Shown here: positions 16,674-25,469 of the stretch, piece by piece
How positions within the stretch are numbered: position 1 is the first letter of the stretch
How the letters are laid out: the number at the start of each line of letters is the position of its first letter
NCBI RefSeq assembly: GCF_003339865.1
Contig: NZ_QPKV01000013.1
Location: 62,001-126,000, forward strand
DNA from: Pedobacter chinensis
GTDB lineage: Bacteria; Bacteroidota; Bacteroidia; Sphingobacteriales; Sphingobacteriaceae
Direction: 5' to 3'
Length of the DNA: 64,000 bases
Position numbers and translations under genes: made by a program
Notes under the pieces: model-generated
Databases searched by the model: none
What the model was told of the DNA's origin: nothing
What the model saw: only the letters and a program-made list of their open reading frames with translations

Positions 16674-18326
16674 ATGAAAAATTTAAAAAAAATCATATTG
16701 TCTGCACTTATTGCATTACCTCTTTTATTTAATGGGTGTACCAAGTTAGACGAAAATATCTATAGCCAATTGGTTACAGATAACTATTATAACAATAAAA
16801 ATGAAGTATTATCTGCGGTGTTGAGACCTTATACGCATGCAAATGCTTGGGCAACACCGTCAGGTCAGGATGGGTGGTGGAGGCCATCAGAGCTTTCTGG
16901 CGACCAATTGGCGTGGCCAACAAAAGGGCGACATGGAGAAGATGGTGGTAAGTGGAAACGTTTACATTACCATACCTGGCTGGTGGATGATGGTCCATTA
17001 AACAATGCCTGGTCATTAATGTTTGGTGGAGTTGGATTTTGTAATGACCCAATTGAAAATCTAGAGAAGCGTAGCTTATCGCAAATGGGTATAACACAGG
17101 TAGAAAAAGACGCTTATATCGCAGAATTAAAGCTTTTGAGGGCATATCACTATCTTAAGCTAATGGATCTTTTCGGTAATATTCCTGTGGTAACACAAGT
17201 GGGCATACCTGCGAAGCCCGAAACTAGGCCACGTGCAGAAGTTTTCGCTTTTATCGAAAAAGAAATTAAAGATAATATTGATAAGGCCCCTAAACTATCA
17301 AGAAATATGATTGGCCGCATGTCGCAAGCAGGCGGTTATGCCATGTTGGTTGAACTGTATCTAAATGCTGAAGTTTGGACAGGCACTGCTCGTTGGGACG
17401 ATTGCATCGCTGCTGCAGATAAATTAATTAATAATGAAGCAGGCGGACAAAATGGTGCAATGTCTCTTGATCCAAACATTACTGATCAGTTCAAAAGTAC
17501 AAATGACTTATCAAAAGAAGTGATTTTCGCAATAGCATATGAGTTTAGAGTAGCTAATTCACAACCGTCATGGACGGGTGAGTTCTTCCATTTCCAGCAA
17601 GACCGAATTTACGGAGGATCCAGAAATGGAAATAATGGAGTTGTAATGGTGCCAGGTAATTATACTAAATATAGTGACGATGATTTGAGGAAGTCTACTT
17701 GGTTGTTGCAAGGGCCTCAAGTAAGATTCGACAACGGACAGCCTGCACTTGCCTCTGGAGGTAATGAGTATGATGGTCAACAGATTAATTTTGTTGATGA
17801 AATTCGTCGTGCTAAAGTGAACTCAACTGTATCAAACATGAGCGAGGGCGAAGAAAATAGTGGTATTCGCTTTAATAAATATAAATTAGGGAATAATATT
17901 GCTGGTATCGTAAACGGAAATCCTGTTGCAATAGATCCCAACTACAATTGTAACGATTGGAATTTATATCGCTTAACCTGGATTTATTTTGCAAAGGCAG
18001 AAGCCCTAATGCGTAAAAATGGCGGAACAGCTACTGCAGAAGCAGTACAGTTGGTTAACGATTGTAAAAAACGTGCATTTTCTGATGCTAATTGGCCTGC
18101 AAATCAATACACCACGGCGAATTTAACACTTGATGAGTTGTTGAATGAAAGGGGGAGAGAGTTTGTATTTGAAGGTTTCAGACGTGATGACCTCATTCGT
18201 TTTGGGAAATTTCATACCGCAAGCTGGTGGGACCATACCCCATCTGCTTCTTTCAGACAGTTATTCCCTATTCCATTAATCCAAAGAACATTAAACGAAA
18301 ATCTGGCTCAAAACCCAGGTTACTAA
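16674..18326 (+). CDS. SusD-family glycan-binding lipoprotein
   Basis: This 550-residue SusD lipoprotein partners the preceding SusC. The lipobox LFNGC places the lipidated cysteine at residue 22, followed by TKLDEN. The helix LKLLRAYHYLKLMDLFGNIPVV, the RLTWIYFAKAEALMRKNGG segment, the LLNERGREFVFEGFRRDDLIRFGKF region and the end NPGY are diagnostic. The Trp-rich stretch near residues 55-70 (QDGWWRPSELSGDQLAW) may be part of the glycan-binding face. The stop codon is built into a perfect 24-bp terminator stem. Confidence 0.96.
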   Translation: MKNLKKIILSALIALPLLFNGCTKLDENIYSQLVTDNYYNNKNEVLSAVLRPYTHANAWATPSGQDGWWRPSELSGDQLAWPTKGRHGEDGGKWKRLHYHTWLVDDGPLNNAWSLMFGGVGFCNDPIENLEKRSLSQMGITQVEKDAYIAELKLLRAYHYLKLMDLFGNIPVVTQVGIPAKPETRPRAEVFAFIEKEIKDNIDKAPKLSRNMIGRMSQAGGYAMLVELYLNAEVWTGTARWDDCIAAADKLINNEAGGQNGAMSLDPNITDQFKSTNDLSKEVIFAIAYEFRVANSQPSWTGEFFHFQQDRIYGGSRNGNNGVVMVPGNYTKYSDDDLRKSTWLLQGPQVRFDNGQPALASGGNEYDGQQINFVDEIRRAKVNSTVSNMSEGEENSGIRFNKYKLGNNIAGIVNGNPVAIDPNYNCNDWNLYRLTWIYFAKAEALMRKNGGTATAEAVQLVNDCKKRAFSDANWPANQYTTANLTLDELLNERGREFVFEGFRRDDLIRFGKFHTASWWDHTPSASFRQLFPIPLIQRTLNENLAQNPGY

Positions 18327-18374
18327 TCAAAAGCAAGAAAGGCACTAAAATAGTGCCTTTCTTGCTTTTGATTA
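18324..18374 (+). terminator. Perfect 24-bp stem terminator overlapping the susD stop codon
   Basis: Bases 18324-18347 pair without a mismatch with 18351-18374 across an AAA loop. The left arm begins with the TAA stop codon of the SusD gene. The right arm contains short T runs rather than a long T tail, so it may stop transcription or protect the mRNA 3' end. Confidence 0.7.
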
Positions 18375-18474
18375 AACTATAATAAACTGTTATTAATATT
18401 TTACAAATAACAGTGACTAAATCGATTAATATTTAAAAATTATTATGATTATCCTTTATATTAGCAAAAAATCG

Positions 18475-18486
18475 AACCTGTAGGTT
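18475..18486. promoter_or_regulatory. Small dyad AACCT-GT-AGGTT before the LacI gene
   Basis: A 5-bp dyad with a two-base centre lies 42 bases upstream of the LacI-family start codon. It could be an operator for another regulator. It does not resemble the AGTAAAACGTTTTACT sites. Confidence 0.25.
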
Positions 18487-18528
18487 TAACGCTGATTTGA
18501 AACCATCAATAATTTGAAACGCTAATTA

Positions 18529-19530
18529 ATGAAAACTCTTTCTATAAAAGATATTGCTGTAAAAGCAGGTGTATCAATCACAACAGTTTCCTTTATTATA
18601 AACGGTAAAGCAAAAGATAAATCAATTAGCGAAGCTGTAATAAAAAAGGTAGAAAAGATCATTAAAGAAAGTGGTTATAAACCCAATCAAATTGCGAGAA
18701 GTTTAAGAACAGGGCATTCAAATATCATAGGCTTAATTATTGAGGATATTTCCAACTCTTTTTTCTCACGTATTGCAAGATTAATTGAAGATAAAGCTTA
18801 TAAGAAAGGCTACAAAATCATTTACTCAAGTACCGAGAATAGCGTAGATAAAGCAAAAGAGCTTATCAATATGTTCAAATCAAGAAAAGTAGACGGCTAT
18901 ATCATTTCTCCGATTAAAGGCATTGAAGAGGATATCCAGGTTTTATTAACAGATAACAAACCGGTAATTTTGTTTGATAGAAATTTATCGGATATAGATA
19001 CTAATTATGTTGGTAGCGATCATTTCAAAGCCTCCTATCAATCCATTGAAAGCTTTATAAAAAAAGGGAAAAAAAATATTGCATTGGTTACAACAGATAT
19101 TGATGTAGAGCAGATTGTAGAGCGACTGGATGGATATAAACAAGCTTTGATCGATAACAACATTCCTTACCATGATGATTTAGTGGTTAAAATTCATTTC
19201 AACCAGGATGAGAACGAAACCATTGAACAAATGAAATCTCTGTTTCGCTCAAAAGAAATTGATGCCGTTTTATTTGCAACAAACTATTTGGCCATTAGTG
19301 GCCTCAAAGCTTTAAAACAGATAAACAAAACGATAGGGGAGGATTTTGCGGTTATCGCGTACGACGATCATGAAGTTTTTGAGCTTCATACGCCAAGCAT
19401 CTCTGCCGTACAACAGCCATTAGAAGAAATCGCCGAAACTGTTATTCAATTAATATTGAGTCAGTTATCTTCTAAAAGTAAGCTCGAAAATCAACAGGTT
19501 ATTATTTCCTCCAAATTGATAGAAAGATAA
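18529..19530 (+). CDS. LacI-family transcriptional regulator of the mannan locus
   Basis: This 333-residue DNA-binding protein has the LacI layout. Residues 1-50 form the helix-turn-helix (SIKDIAVKAGVSITTVSFII), then comes the hinge helix PNQIARSLRTG, whose insertion into the minor groove fits operators with a central CG. The remainder is a periplasmic-binding-protein-like effector domain (NIIGLIIEDISNSFFSRIA, DGYIISPIKG, AVIAYDDHEVFELHTPSISAV). It lies between two susC units, each preceded by AAACGTTT-type palindromes, so it is the natural candidate regulator. The effector is probably a mannose-type sugar or sugar phosphate, by inference only. Confidence 0.95.
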   Translation: MKTLSIKDIAVKAGVSITTVSFIINGKAKDKSISEAVIKKVEKIIKESGYKPNQIARSLRTGHSNIIGLIIEDISNSFFSRIARLIEDKAYKKGYKIIYSSTENSVDKAKELINMFKSRKVDGYIISPIKGIEEDIQVLLTDNKPVILFDRNLSDIDTNYVGSDHFKASYQSIESFIKKGKKNIALVTTDIDVEQIVERLDGYKQALIDNNIPYHDDLVVKIHFNQDENETIEQMKSLFRSKEIDAVLFATNYLAISGLKALKQINKTIGEDFAVIAYDDHEVFELHTPSISAVQQPLEEIAETVIQLILSQLSSKSKLENQQVIISSKLIER

Positions 19531-19603
19531 TATTTCTTTATTGTAACGCAAATATTGCGGTACATCCCTTTATTTATGGCTTTTTATTTTCTAATATTGA
19601 ATT

Positions 19604-19619
19604 AGTAAAACGTTTTACT
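19604..19619. promoter_or_regulatory. Perfect LacI-type operator AGTAAAACGTTTTACT
   Basis: This 16-bp sequence equals its own reverse complement and has the central CG of LacI-family operators. It lies 127 bp before the 19746 gene. The block ATATTGAATTAGTAAA that contains its left half is repeated exactly 100 bp downstream. Confidence 0.75.
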
Positions 19620-19703
19620 TTAAAATCGCTTTTTAATACAATTAATCAGAATTGATAAATCATATTATTAATACAAATTAAAATTGCTTTTTGATATTGA
19701 ATT

Positions 19704-19719
19704 AGTAAATCGTTTTATT
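19704..19719. promoter_or_regulatory. Second LacI-type operator AGTAAATCGTTTTATT
   Basis: This site differs at two positions from the perfect palindrome and lies exactly 100 bp downstream of it, 27 bp before the start codon. Binding here would block the promoter, and the pair could form a repression loop. Confidence 0.65.
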
Positions 19720-19745
19720 TATTTAATATAGCCAAATAACTAATT

Positions 19746-22190
19746 ATGAGAACCCTTTATTTACTGATGCTGTGTGCATTTTTTAGCCTTCGCTCACTCG
19801 GGCAAGATAAAGCGCCTGCCTACCCTTTAATTACACATGATAGCTATTTTAGCATTTGGTCTTTCGGCGATGGACTTAATAACACCATTACCAAACACTG
19901 GACAGGTAAGGAGCATGCGCTAACAGGCATTATCAAAGTAGATAATCAGTTTTATCGTTTTTTGGGTGCTGACAGCAAAAGTTATAAAACGCTTTTAGCG
20001 GCTGCCGATGAATTAAATTATCAGGCAAGTTATACAACAAAGCAACCAGAAGAAGGTTGGTATACATTTGCTTTTAATGATGGAGAATGGAAAAAAGGGA
20101 ATGCTCCTTTTGGCGATGACAAGCAAGCTAAAACCAGGTGGAATACTAATGAAATCTTTTATCGTAGAAAATTTTCGATCGCTCAAACATCAACAGCAAA
20201 AAAATATTTAAAGCTCAACCACGATGATAATGTTATCGTTTACCTGAATGGTAAAACGATTTATAAAAAGGAAGACTGGGTGCACGAGTATATATATATT
20301 CCCATTGAAGATGGTATTTTAAAAACAGGCGAAAATATTTTAGCTATTGATTGTAAAAACACTGCTGGTGGCAGACATTTAGATGCAGGCATTGTCGAAG
20401 AAATTCCTCAGGACATAAAAGTTTTAAATGCCGCACAAACCAATGTAACAGTAGAAGCAACCAGTACAACTTATACTTTTACATGCGGTGGGGTAAATTT
20501 AAAAGTGACCTTTACTTCTCCATTGTTACTAAATGATATCAATTTAACCGCAAGACCAATCAGCTACATCAGTTATGCTGTAAAATCCAATAATGCCAAA
20601 GCCCATAATGTAGATGTTTATTTTAGCGCATCATCAAACATTGCAGTTAACACACCAAACCAGGCTGTCTCTGCCTGGAAAAGCAAAAAGGAGAATCTTG
20701 CTATTTTAAAAGCAGGCACTGTGGAACAACCGGTTTTAGAGAAAAAAGGTGATGATGTGCGCATCGATTGGGGATACCTGTATATCGCTATTCCTGATCA
20801 ATTTAAGCCTGTTCAATTTATTGGAACAGATAAGGAAAGTTTAAATGCTTTTATTAAATCAAAATATCCGGTACAAAATCAGTTTCAAAATTTAAAATCT
20901 TTAGCGCTGAGCAGTGTGATTTCTTTTGGGTCCATTTCATCTGCTGAAGTAGAAAAATATGTGATGCTAGGATACGATGATATTAAGTCTGTTGAATATT
21001 TTGGTGAAAAATTGTCGCCTGTCTGGAGAAAAAATGGTGGTCAAAGTTTCGAAAGCCAGTTGGTAAATGCGAGTAACGAATACGTTTCTTTAAAATCGAA
21101 ATGCATCGCCTTTAATGCTCGGTTATATGCAGATGCAAAAAAGGCTGGTGGAGAAGAATATGCAAACTTGTGTAAGTTGGCTTATAGACAGGCAATTGCT
21201 GCTCATAAAATTGTTTACGCACCAAATGGAGATATCCTATTTCTATCTAAAGAAAACTTTAGTAACGGATCAATCAATACCGTTGATGTAACTTATCCTT
21301 CGGCTCCACAATTTCTGGTTTACAACCCTGAACTGTTAAAGGGAATGCTGAATGGCATTTTTTATTATTCTGAAAGTGGTAAATGGAAAAAGCCTTTTGC
21401 AGCTCATGATCTGGGAACTTATCCTTTGGCAAATGGTCAAACCTACGGAGAAGACATGCCGGTAGAGGAAGCAGGTAATATGATCATTTTGACAGCCGCT
21501 ATAACGAAAGCTGAGGGAAATGCTAAATATGCGGAGAAACATTGGGAGGTAATGTCTGTTTGGGCAGACTATTTATTAAAAGAAGGTTTTGACCCGGCTA
21601 ATCAGCTATGTACTGATGATTTTGCTGGTCATCTGGCGAGAAATGCAAACCTATCTGTAAAAGCAATTGTGGCATTGGGTGCTTATGCTCAGATGGCACA
21701 ACAATTAGGCAAGGCAGATGTTGCTTCAAAATACAGAAATGCTGCTTCAGACATGGCCAAAAAGTGGCAGGAACTTGCTGATGCAGGCGATCATTTTGCT
21801 TTAACCTTTAACAATAAAAATACCTGGAGCCAGAAATATAACCTGGTTTGGGACAAATTATTGAAACTTGACCTTTTCCCTGCAGAAGTTTATAAAAAGG
21901 AAATTAATTTCTATTTGACCAAACAGAATGATTTCGGATTACCACTTGATAGTCGTAAAACCTACACCAAATCTGATTGGATTATCTGGACGGCAACCCT
22001 TGCTGATAATCAGGCAGACTTTCAAAACTTTATAAAACCTGTTTACCGGTTTGCAACTGAAACGGTAAGCAAGGTTCCCTTAAGCGATTGGCATGAAACT
22101 ACCAACGGAAAAATGGTTGGTTTTCAAGCCCGAAGTGTTGTAGGCGGCTATTTTATAAAAATGCTCGCTGATAAATGGAATATTAAATAA
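19746..22190 (+). CDS. Secreted six-hairpin protein with DUF4964/DUF5127/DUF4965-type domains and an inserted jelly-roll
   Basis: This 814-residue secreted protein (signal peptide about 1-19) resembles the fungal glutaminase A/DUF1793 group that is common in Bacteroidota glycan loci. Residues 25-75 (PAYPLITHDSYFSIWSFGD) fit DUF4964. Residues of about 95-215 form an inserted galactose-binding-like jelly roll with KYLKLNHDDNVIVYLNG and GENILAIDCKN. A beta-sandwich follows to about 460. The last 340 residues form an (alpha/alpha)6 barrel with EDMPVEEAGNMIILTAA and DDFAGHLARNANLSVKAIVALG. The catalysed reaction is uncertain: amide hydrolysis is suggested by the fungal name, glycoside cleavage by context. 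Two LacI-type operators precede it. Confidence 0.85.
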   Translation: MRTLYLLMLCAFFSLRSLGQDKAPAYPLITHDSYFSIWSFGDGLNNTITKHWTGKEHALTGIIKVDNQFYRFLGADSKSYKTLLAAADELNYQASYTTKQPEEGWYTFAFNDGEWKKGNAPFGDDKQAKTRWNTNEIFYRRKFSIAQTSTAKKYLKLNHDDNVIVYLNGKTIYKKEDWVHEYIYIPIEDGILKTGENILAIDCKNTAGGRHLDAGIVEEIPQDIKVLNAAQTNVTVEATSTTYTFTCGGVNLKVTFTSPLLLNDINLTARPISYISYAVKSNNAKAHNVDVYFSASSNIAVNTPNQAVSAWKSKKENLAILKAGTVEQPVLEKKGDDVRIDWGYLYIAIPDQFKPVQFIGTDKESLNAFIKSKYPVQNQFQNLKSLALSSVISFGSISSAEVEKYVMLGYDDIKSVEYFGEKLSPVWRKNGGQSFESQLVNASNEYVSLKSKCIAFNARLYADAKKAGGEEYANLCKLAYRQAIAAHKIVYAPNGDILFLSKENFSNGSINTVDVTYPSAPQFLVYNPELLKGMLNGIFYYSESGKWKKPFAAHDLGTYPLANGQTYGEDMPVEEAGNMIILTAAITKAEGNAKYAEKHWEVMSVWADYLLKEGFDPANQLCTDDFAGHLARNANLSVKAIVALGAYAQMAQQLGKADVASKYRNAASDMAKKWQELADAGDHFALTFNNKNTWSQKYNLVWDKLLKLDLFPAEVYKKEINFYLTKQNDFGLPLDSRKTYTKSDWIIWTATLADNQADFQNFIKPVYRFATETVSKVPLSDWHETTNGKMVGFQARSVVGGYFIKMLADKWNIK

Positions 22191-22262
22191 TACCTGATAA
22201 CAATGAAAATTAAACAAAAAACAAATTAATAAGATAACTAACCAAGTACAAAACCAACCATT

Positions 22263-25200
22263 ATGAACAAAAAATTTACTAGGCTCATCAAGCAATCGCT
22301 TATGACAAAGGACAACGTCTGTAAACTGGGCGCACTATCTTTGGCACTTGGATTAACATTTAATGCATCGGCGGGTGCAATAAATATTAATACTTCGCCA
22401 ATGGCTAAAAAAGAATTAAAATACCCTTTGGCCGACATTGTAATCCGAGGTGTCGTGAAGGATGAAACCGGCGCTGGGATCCCAGGAGCAAGTGTTAAAG
22501 TAAAAGGATCTTTAGCGGTTGCAGCCACTGATGTGAATGGTGCATTTAGCATTAGTGTGCCATCAGAATCATCAGTGTTAATTATTTCTTATGTGGGTTA
22601 TGAATCTAAAGAAGTAACTGTTGGAAATCAAAAAAATATTTCTATTCAATTGGTTCCGAGTTCAAATGCGCTGGAAGAAGTTGCTGTTGTGGGATTCGGC
22701 ACACAACGTAAAGTTTCTTTGATTGGTGCACAATCGACAATCAATGCAAAGGAGTTAAAACAACCAGTGGCGAGTGTAACCCAATCATTAGCAGGTAGAA
22801 TTGCTGGTGTGGTTGGTGTACAAAGAAGCGGTGAACCAGGAAGAAGCACTGCTGATATCTGGATTCGTGGTATTGCTACCTTTGGAGGCGGTAGTAGCGC
22901 ACCGTTGGTTTTAGTAGATGGAGTAGAACGTTCCATTACCGCAATAGATCCTGAGGATATTGAATCGTTCACAGTTTTGAAAGATGCATCTGGTACTGCT
23001 GTATATGGTGTTAGAGGTGCAAATGGTGTAATCATCGTAAAAACCAAAACAGGTAAAGTAGGTAAACCATCAATCTTCTTCGATTATAATGAGGGTATCA
23101 GTACCTTTGTCAGACATCCGGAATCTTTAGATGGTGTGAACTATATGAACCTCGCAAATGAGGCATTAACAGGAAGAGGCCAGGCTGCAAAGTATTCACA
23201 AGACTATATTAATAGAACTACATCAGGTGCCGACCCCTTGGTTTATCCTAATGTAAACTGGATGAGCGAATTATTCGATAAATACAGTAGTACCCGCAGA
23301 GCAAATTTAAATGCAAGTGGTGGTGTAGATAATGCTCAATATTATGTTTCGCTAGCTTATTATAATGAAGGCGGTTTCTTAAAAACAGATGATTTAGCAC
23401 AATATAATTCAGCCTTAAATTATTCACGTTACAACTTTACGAGTAACTTAAACTTAAAACTAACCAATACTACTAAATTGGATTTAGGTATCCAAGGTTA
23501 TGCTTCTACAGGCAATTATCCTGGCGAAAATACTGAAGATATTTTCCGCTCTGCATTGGATGTATCACCGGTTGAGTATCCTGTTATGTATCCGGGAGGT
23601 TTTATCCCAGGTCGTTCATCAAATGGTGGTTTTAGAAATCCTTATGCAGATTTAACAAGAAGAGGTTACCGTACTGAATTTAAAAATCAGCTGTATACCA
23701 ACTTGAGATTGACTCAGGATTTGAAAATGGTTACCGAAGGTTTAACCGCAACTGCAATGGTTGCCTTCGATGCTTATAACGAGAACTTTATCAGAAGATC
23801 AAAAAGAGAAAGCACATACTTTATTAGAGACATTAATAATCCTTACAAAGCTGATGGTTCTTTAGATTTATTTCAATCATTTACCAGCGGTGGTAACTAT
23901 TTAAGTTTCGAGCCATCAAGAGGTGGTAATAGAAAATTTTATACTGAAGCCGCAGTTAATTATGATAGGGCTTTTGGAAAGCACCGTGTTGGTGGTTTAA
24001 TTTTGGCCTATACCCAAGATTACACCAACCCATTCGCTGGCGATTTCACTGCGTCAATTCCTGAAAGATTTATTGGAGTTGCTGCTCGGGGTACTTACTC
24101 ATACGATGACCGCTACTTTGCAGAGGCCAACTTTGGTTATAATGGATCGGAATTATTTTCTCCTAATAACAGATATGGTTCTTTTCCGGCTTTTGGCATT
24201 GGATGGATTCCATCAAATGAAAAATTTTGGGAATCAATGAAAAATACCATTTCTTTTTTAAAGTTCAGGTATTCTGATGGTATTACTGGTATTGGTAAAA
24301 TCTCTGATGCTAATTTAGTAGGTAGAAGGTTTGCTTATTTAACACTGGTTTCAGATGGTGCAGCAGGTTATCAATTCGGTAAAAATTACGATAATGGAAT
24401 AAGTGGAATCAATGTGACTGATTATGGTGTTGATGTTGTTTGGGCTGAATCCCGTAAGCAGGATTTAGGCATGGAGATCAGAACTTTGAAAGATAATTTA
24501 TACCTAATTGTTGATTTATTTAAAGAACAACGTACTGGTATCTTTTTCCAGCGTCAATCTATTCCTGGATATGTAGGTTTAACCAATCAGCCTTATGGTA
24601 ATTTAGGCGAGGTGGATAATCGAGGTATCGATGCCACCTTAGAGTATAACTTCAAGGTAGGTCAGGTAGATTTTGGTATCAGGGGTACATTTACTTATAA
24701 CAAAGATAAAATTTTAAAAGATGATCGTCCGGCCCAACCTTATCCATGGATGAACCGCATAGGAACTAACGTATTATCGAGATTCGGTTATGTAGCTGAA
24801 AAGCTTTATGATACACAAGAAGAAATTAATGCCAGCGCTGCACCAGGTTCTAAAAGTAATTTAAGGCCAGGTGATATCAAATACAAAGATTTAAACGGTG
24901 ATGGTTTAATTAACGATTACGATAAAGCTCAAATTGGTAGGGGTGATGTTCCTAACAAAGTTTATGGTTTCGGTTTAAACGTATCATATAAAGGTTTTGC
25001 CCTGGCAACTTTCTTTCAAGGTGCGCACGGTGCTGATATAATGCTTGGTGGTTCAGGGATATTTCCGTTCAACGGTGGTGGCGGTTTAAGTAATGCTTAT
25101 GATATCGCTGTTGATCGTTGGACACCTTCAAACCCTAATCAAAATGCATTCTATCCACGCTTAGCTTATGGTGAGGCAGATAATACGAACAATACTTTAG

Positions 25201-25457
25201 AAAGTTCATGGTGGGTTAAAGATGTAAATTTCCTGCGTTTGAAATCTGCTCAGTTAAGCTACAATCTTCCGACGAAATTTGCTGAGAAAATTTATCTTAA
25301 AAATGCAGCGATTTATTTAATCGGAAATAACCTATTAACATTTAGCGATTGGAAACTTTGGGACCCGGAGCTTAATACTAATAGTGGCGGCAGAGCCAAT
25401 GGCGCTAAATACCCAATTACCAGAACTTTATCATTAGGTATTAATGTTAAATTTTAA
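22263..25457 (+). CDS. SusC-family TonB-dependent glycan transporter
   Basis: This 1064-residue transporter has a signal sequence whose hydrophobic core lies at residues 21-36. A later ATG at 22302 (residue 14) would give a more usual short leader. The carboxypeptidase-like domain spans about 58-135 (RGVVKDETGAGIPGASVKV), and the plug begins at EEVAVVGFGTQRKVSLIGA with VLVDGVERS and DASGTAVYGVRGANGVIIV. The barrel carries GDIKYKDLNGDGLINDYD. SusD follows after 12 bases. No separate operator was seen in the 72-base gap upstream, so it is probably read through from the 19746 gene under LacI control. Confidence 0.96.
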   Translation: MNKKFTRLIKQSLMTKDNVCKLGALSLALGLTFNASAGAININTSPMAKKELKYPLADIVIRGVVKDETGAGIPGASVKVKGSLAVAATDVNGAFSISVPSESSVLIISYVGYESKEVTVGNQKNISIQLVPSSNALEEVAVVGFGTQRKVSLIGAQSTINAKELKQPVASVTQSLAGRIAGVVGVQRSGEPGRSTADIWIRGIATFGGGSSAPLVLVDGVERSITAIDPEDIESFTVLKDASGTAVYGVRGANGVIIVKTKTGKVGKPSIFFDYNEGISTFVRHPESLDGVNYMNLANEALTGRGQAAKYSQDYINRTTSGADPLVYPNVNWMSELFDKYSSTRRANLNASGGVDNAQYYVSLAYYNEGGFLKTDDLAQYNSALNYSRYNFTSNLNLKLTNTTKLDLGIQGYASTGNYPGENTEDIFRSALDVSPVEYPVMYPGGFIPGRSSNGGFRNPYADLTRRGYRTEFKNQLYTNLRLTQDLKMVTEGLTATAMVAFDAYNENFIRRSKRESTYFIRDINNPYKADGSLDLFQSFTSGGNYLSFEPSRGGNRKFYTEAAVNYDRAFGKHRVGGLILAYTQDYTNPFAGDFTASIPERFIGVAARGTYSYDDRYFAEANFGYNGSELFSPNNRYGSFPAFGIGWIPSNEKFWESMKNTISFLKFRYSDGITGIGKISDANLVGRRFAYLTLVSDGAAGYQFGKNYDNGISGINVTDYGVDVVWAESRKQDLGMEIRTLKDNLYLIVDLFKEQRTGIFFQRQSIPGYVGLTNQPYGNLGEVDNRGIDATLEYNFKVGQVDFGIRGTFTYNKDKILKDDRPAQPYPWMNRIGTNVLSRFGYVAEKLYDTQEEINASAAPGSKSNLRPGDIKYKDLNGDGLINDYDKAQIGRGDVPNKVYGFGLNVSYKGFALATFFQGAHGADIMLGGSGIFPFNGGGGLSNAYDIAVDRWTPSNPNQNAFYPRLAYGEADNTNNTLESSWWVKDVNFLRLKSAQLSYNLPTKFAEKIYLKNAAIYLIGNNLLTFSDWKLWDPELNTNSGGRANGAKYPITRTLSLGINVKF

Positions 25458-25469
25458 GAATTAGAAATC

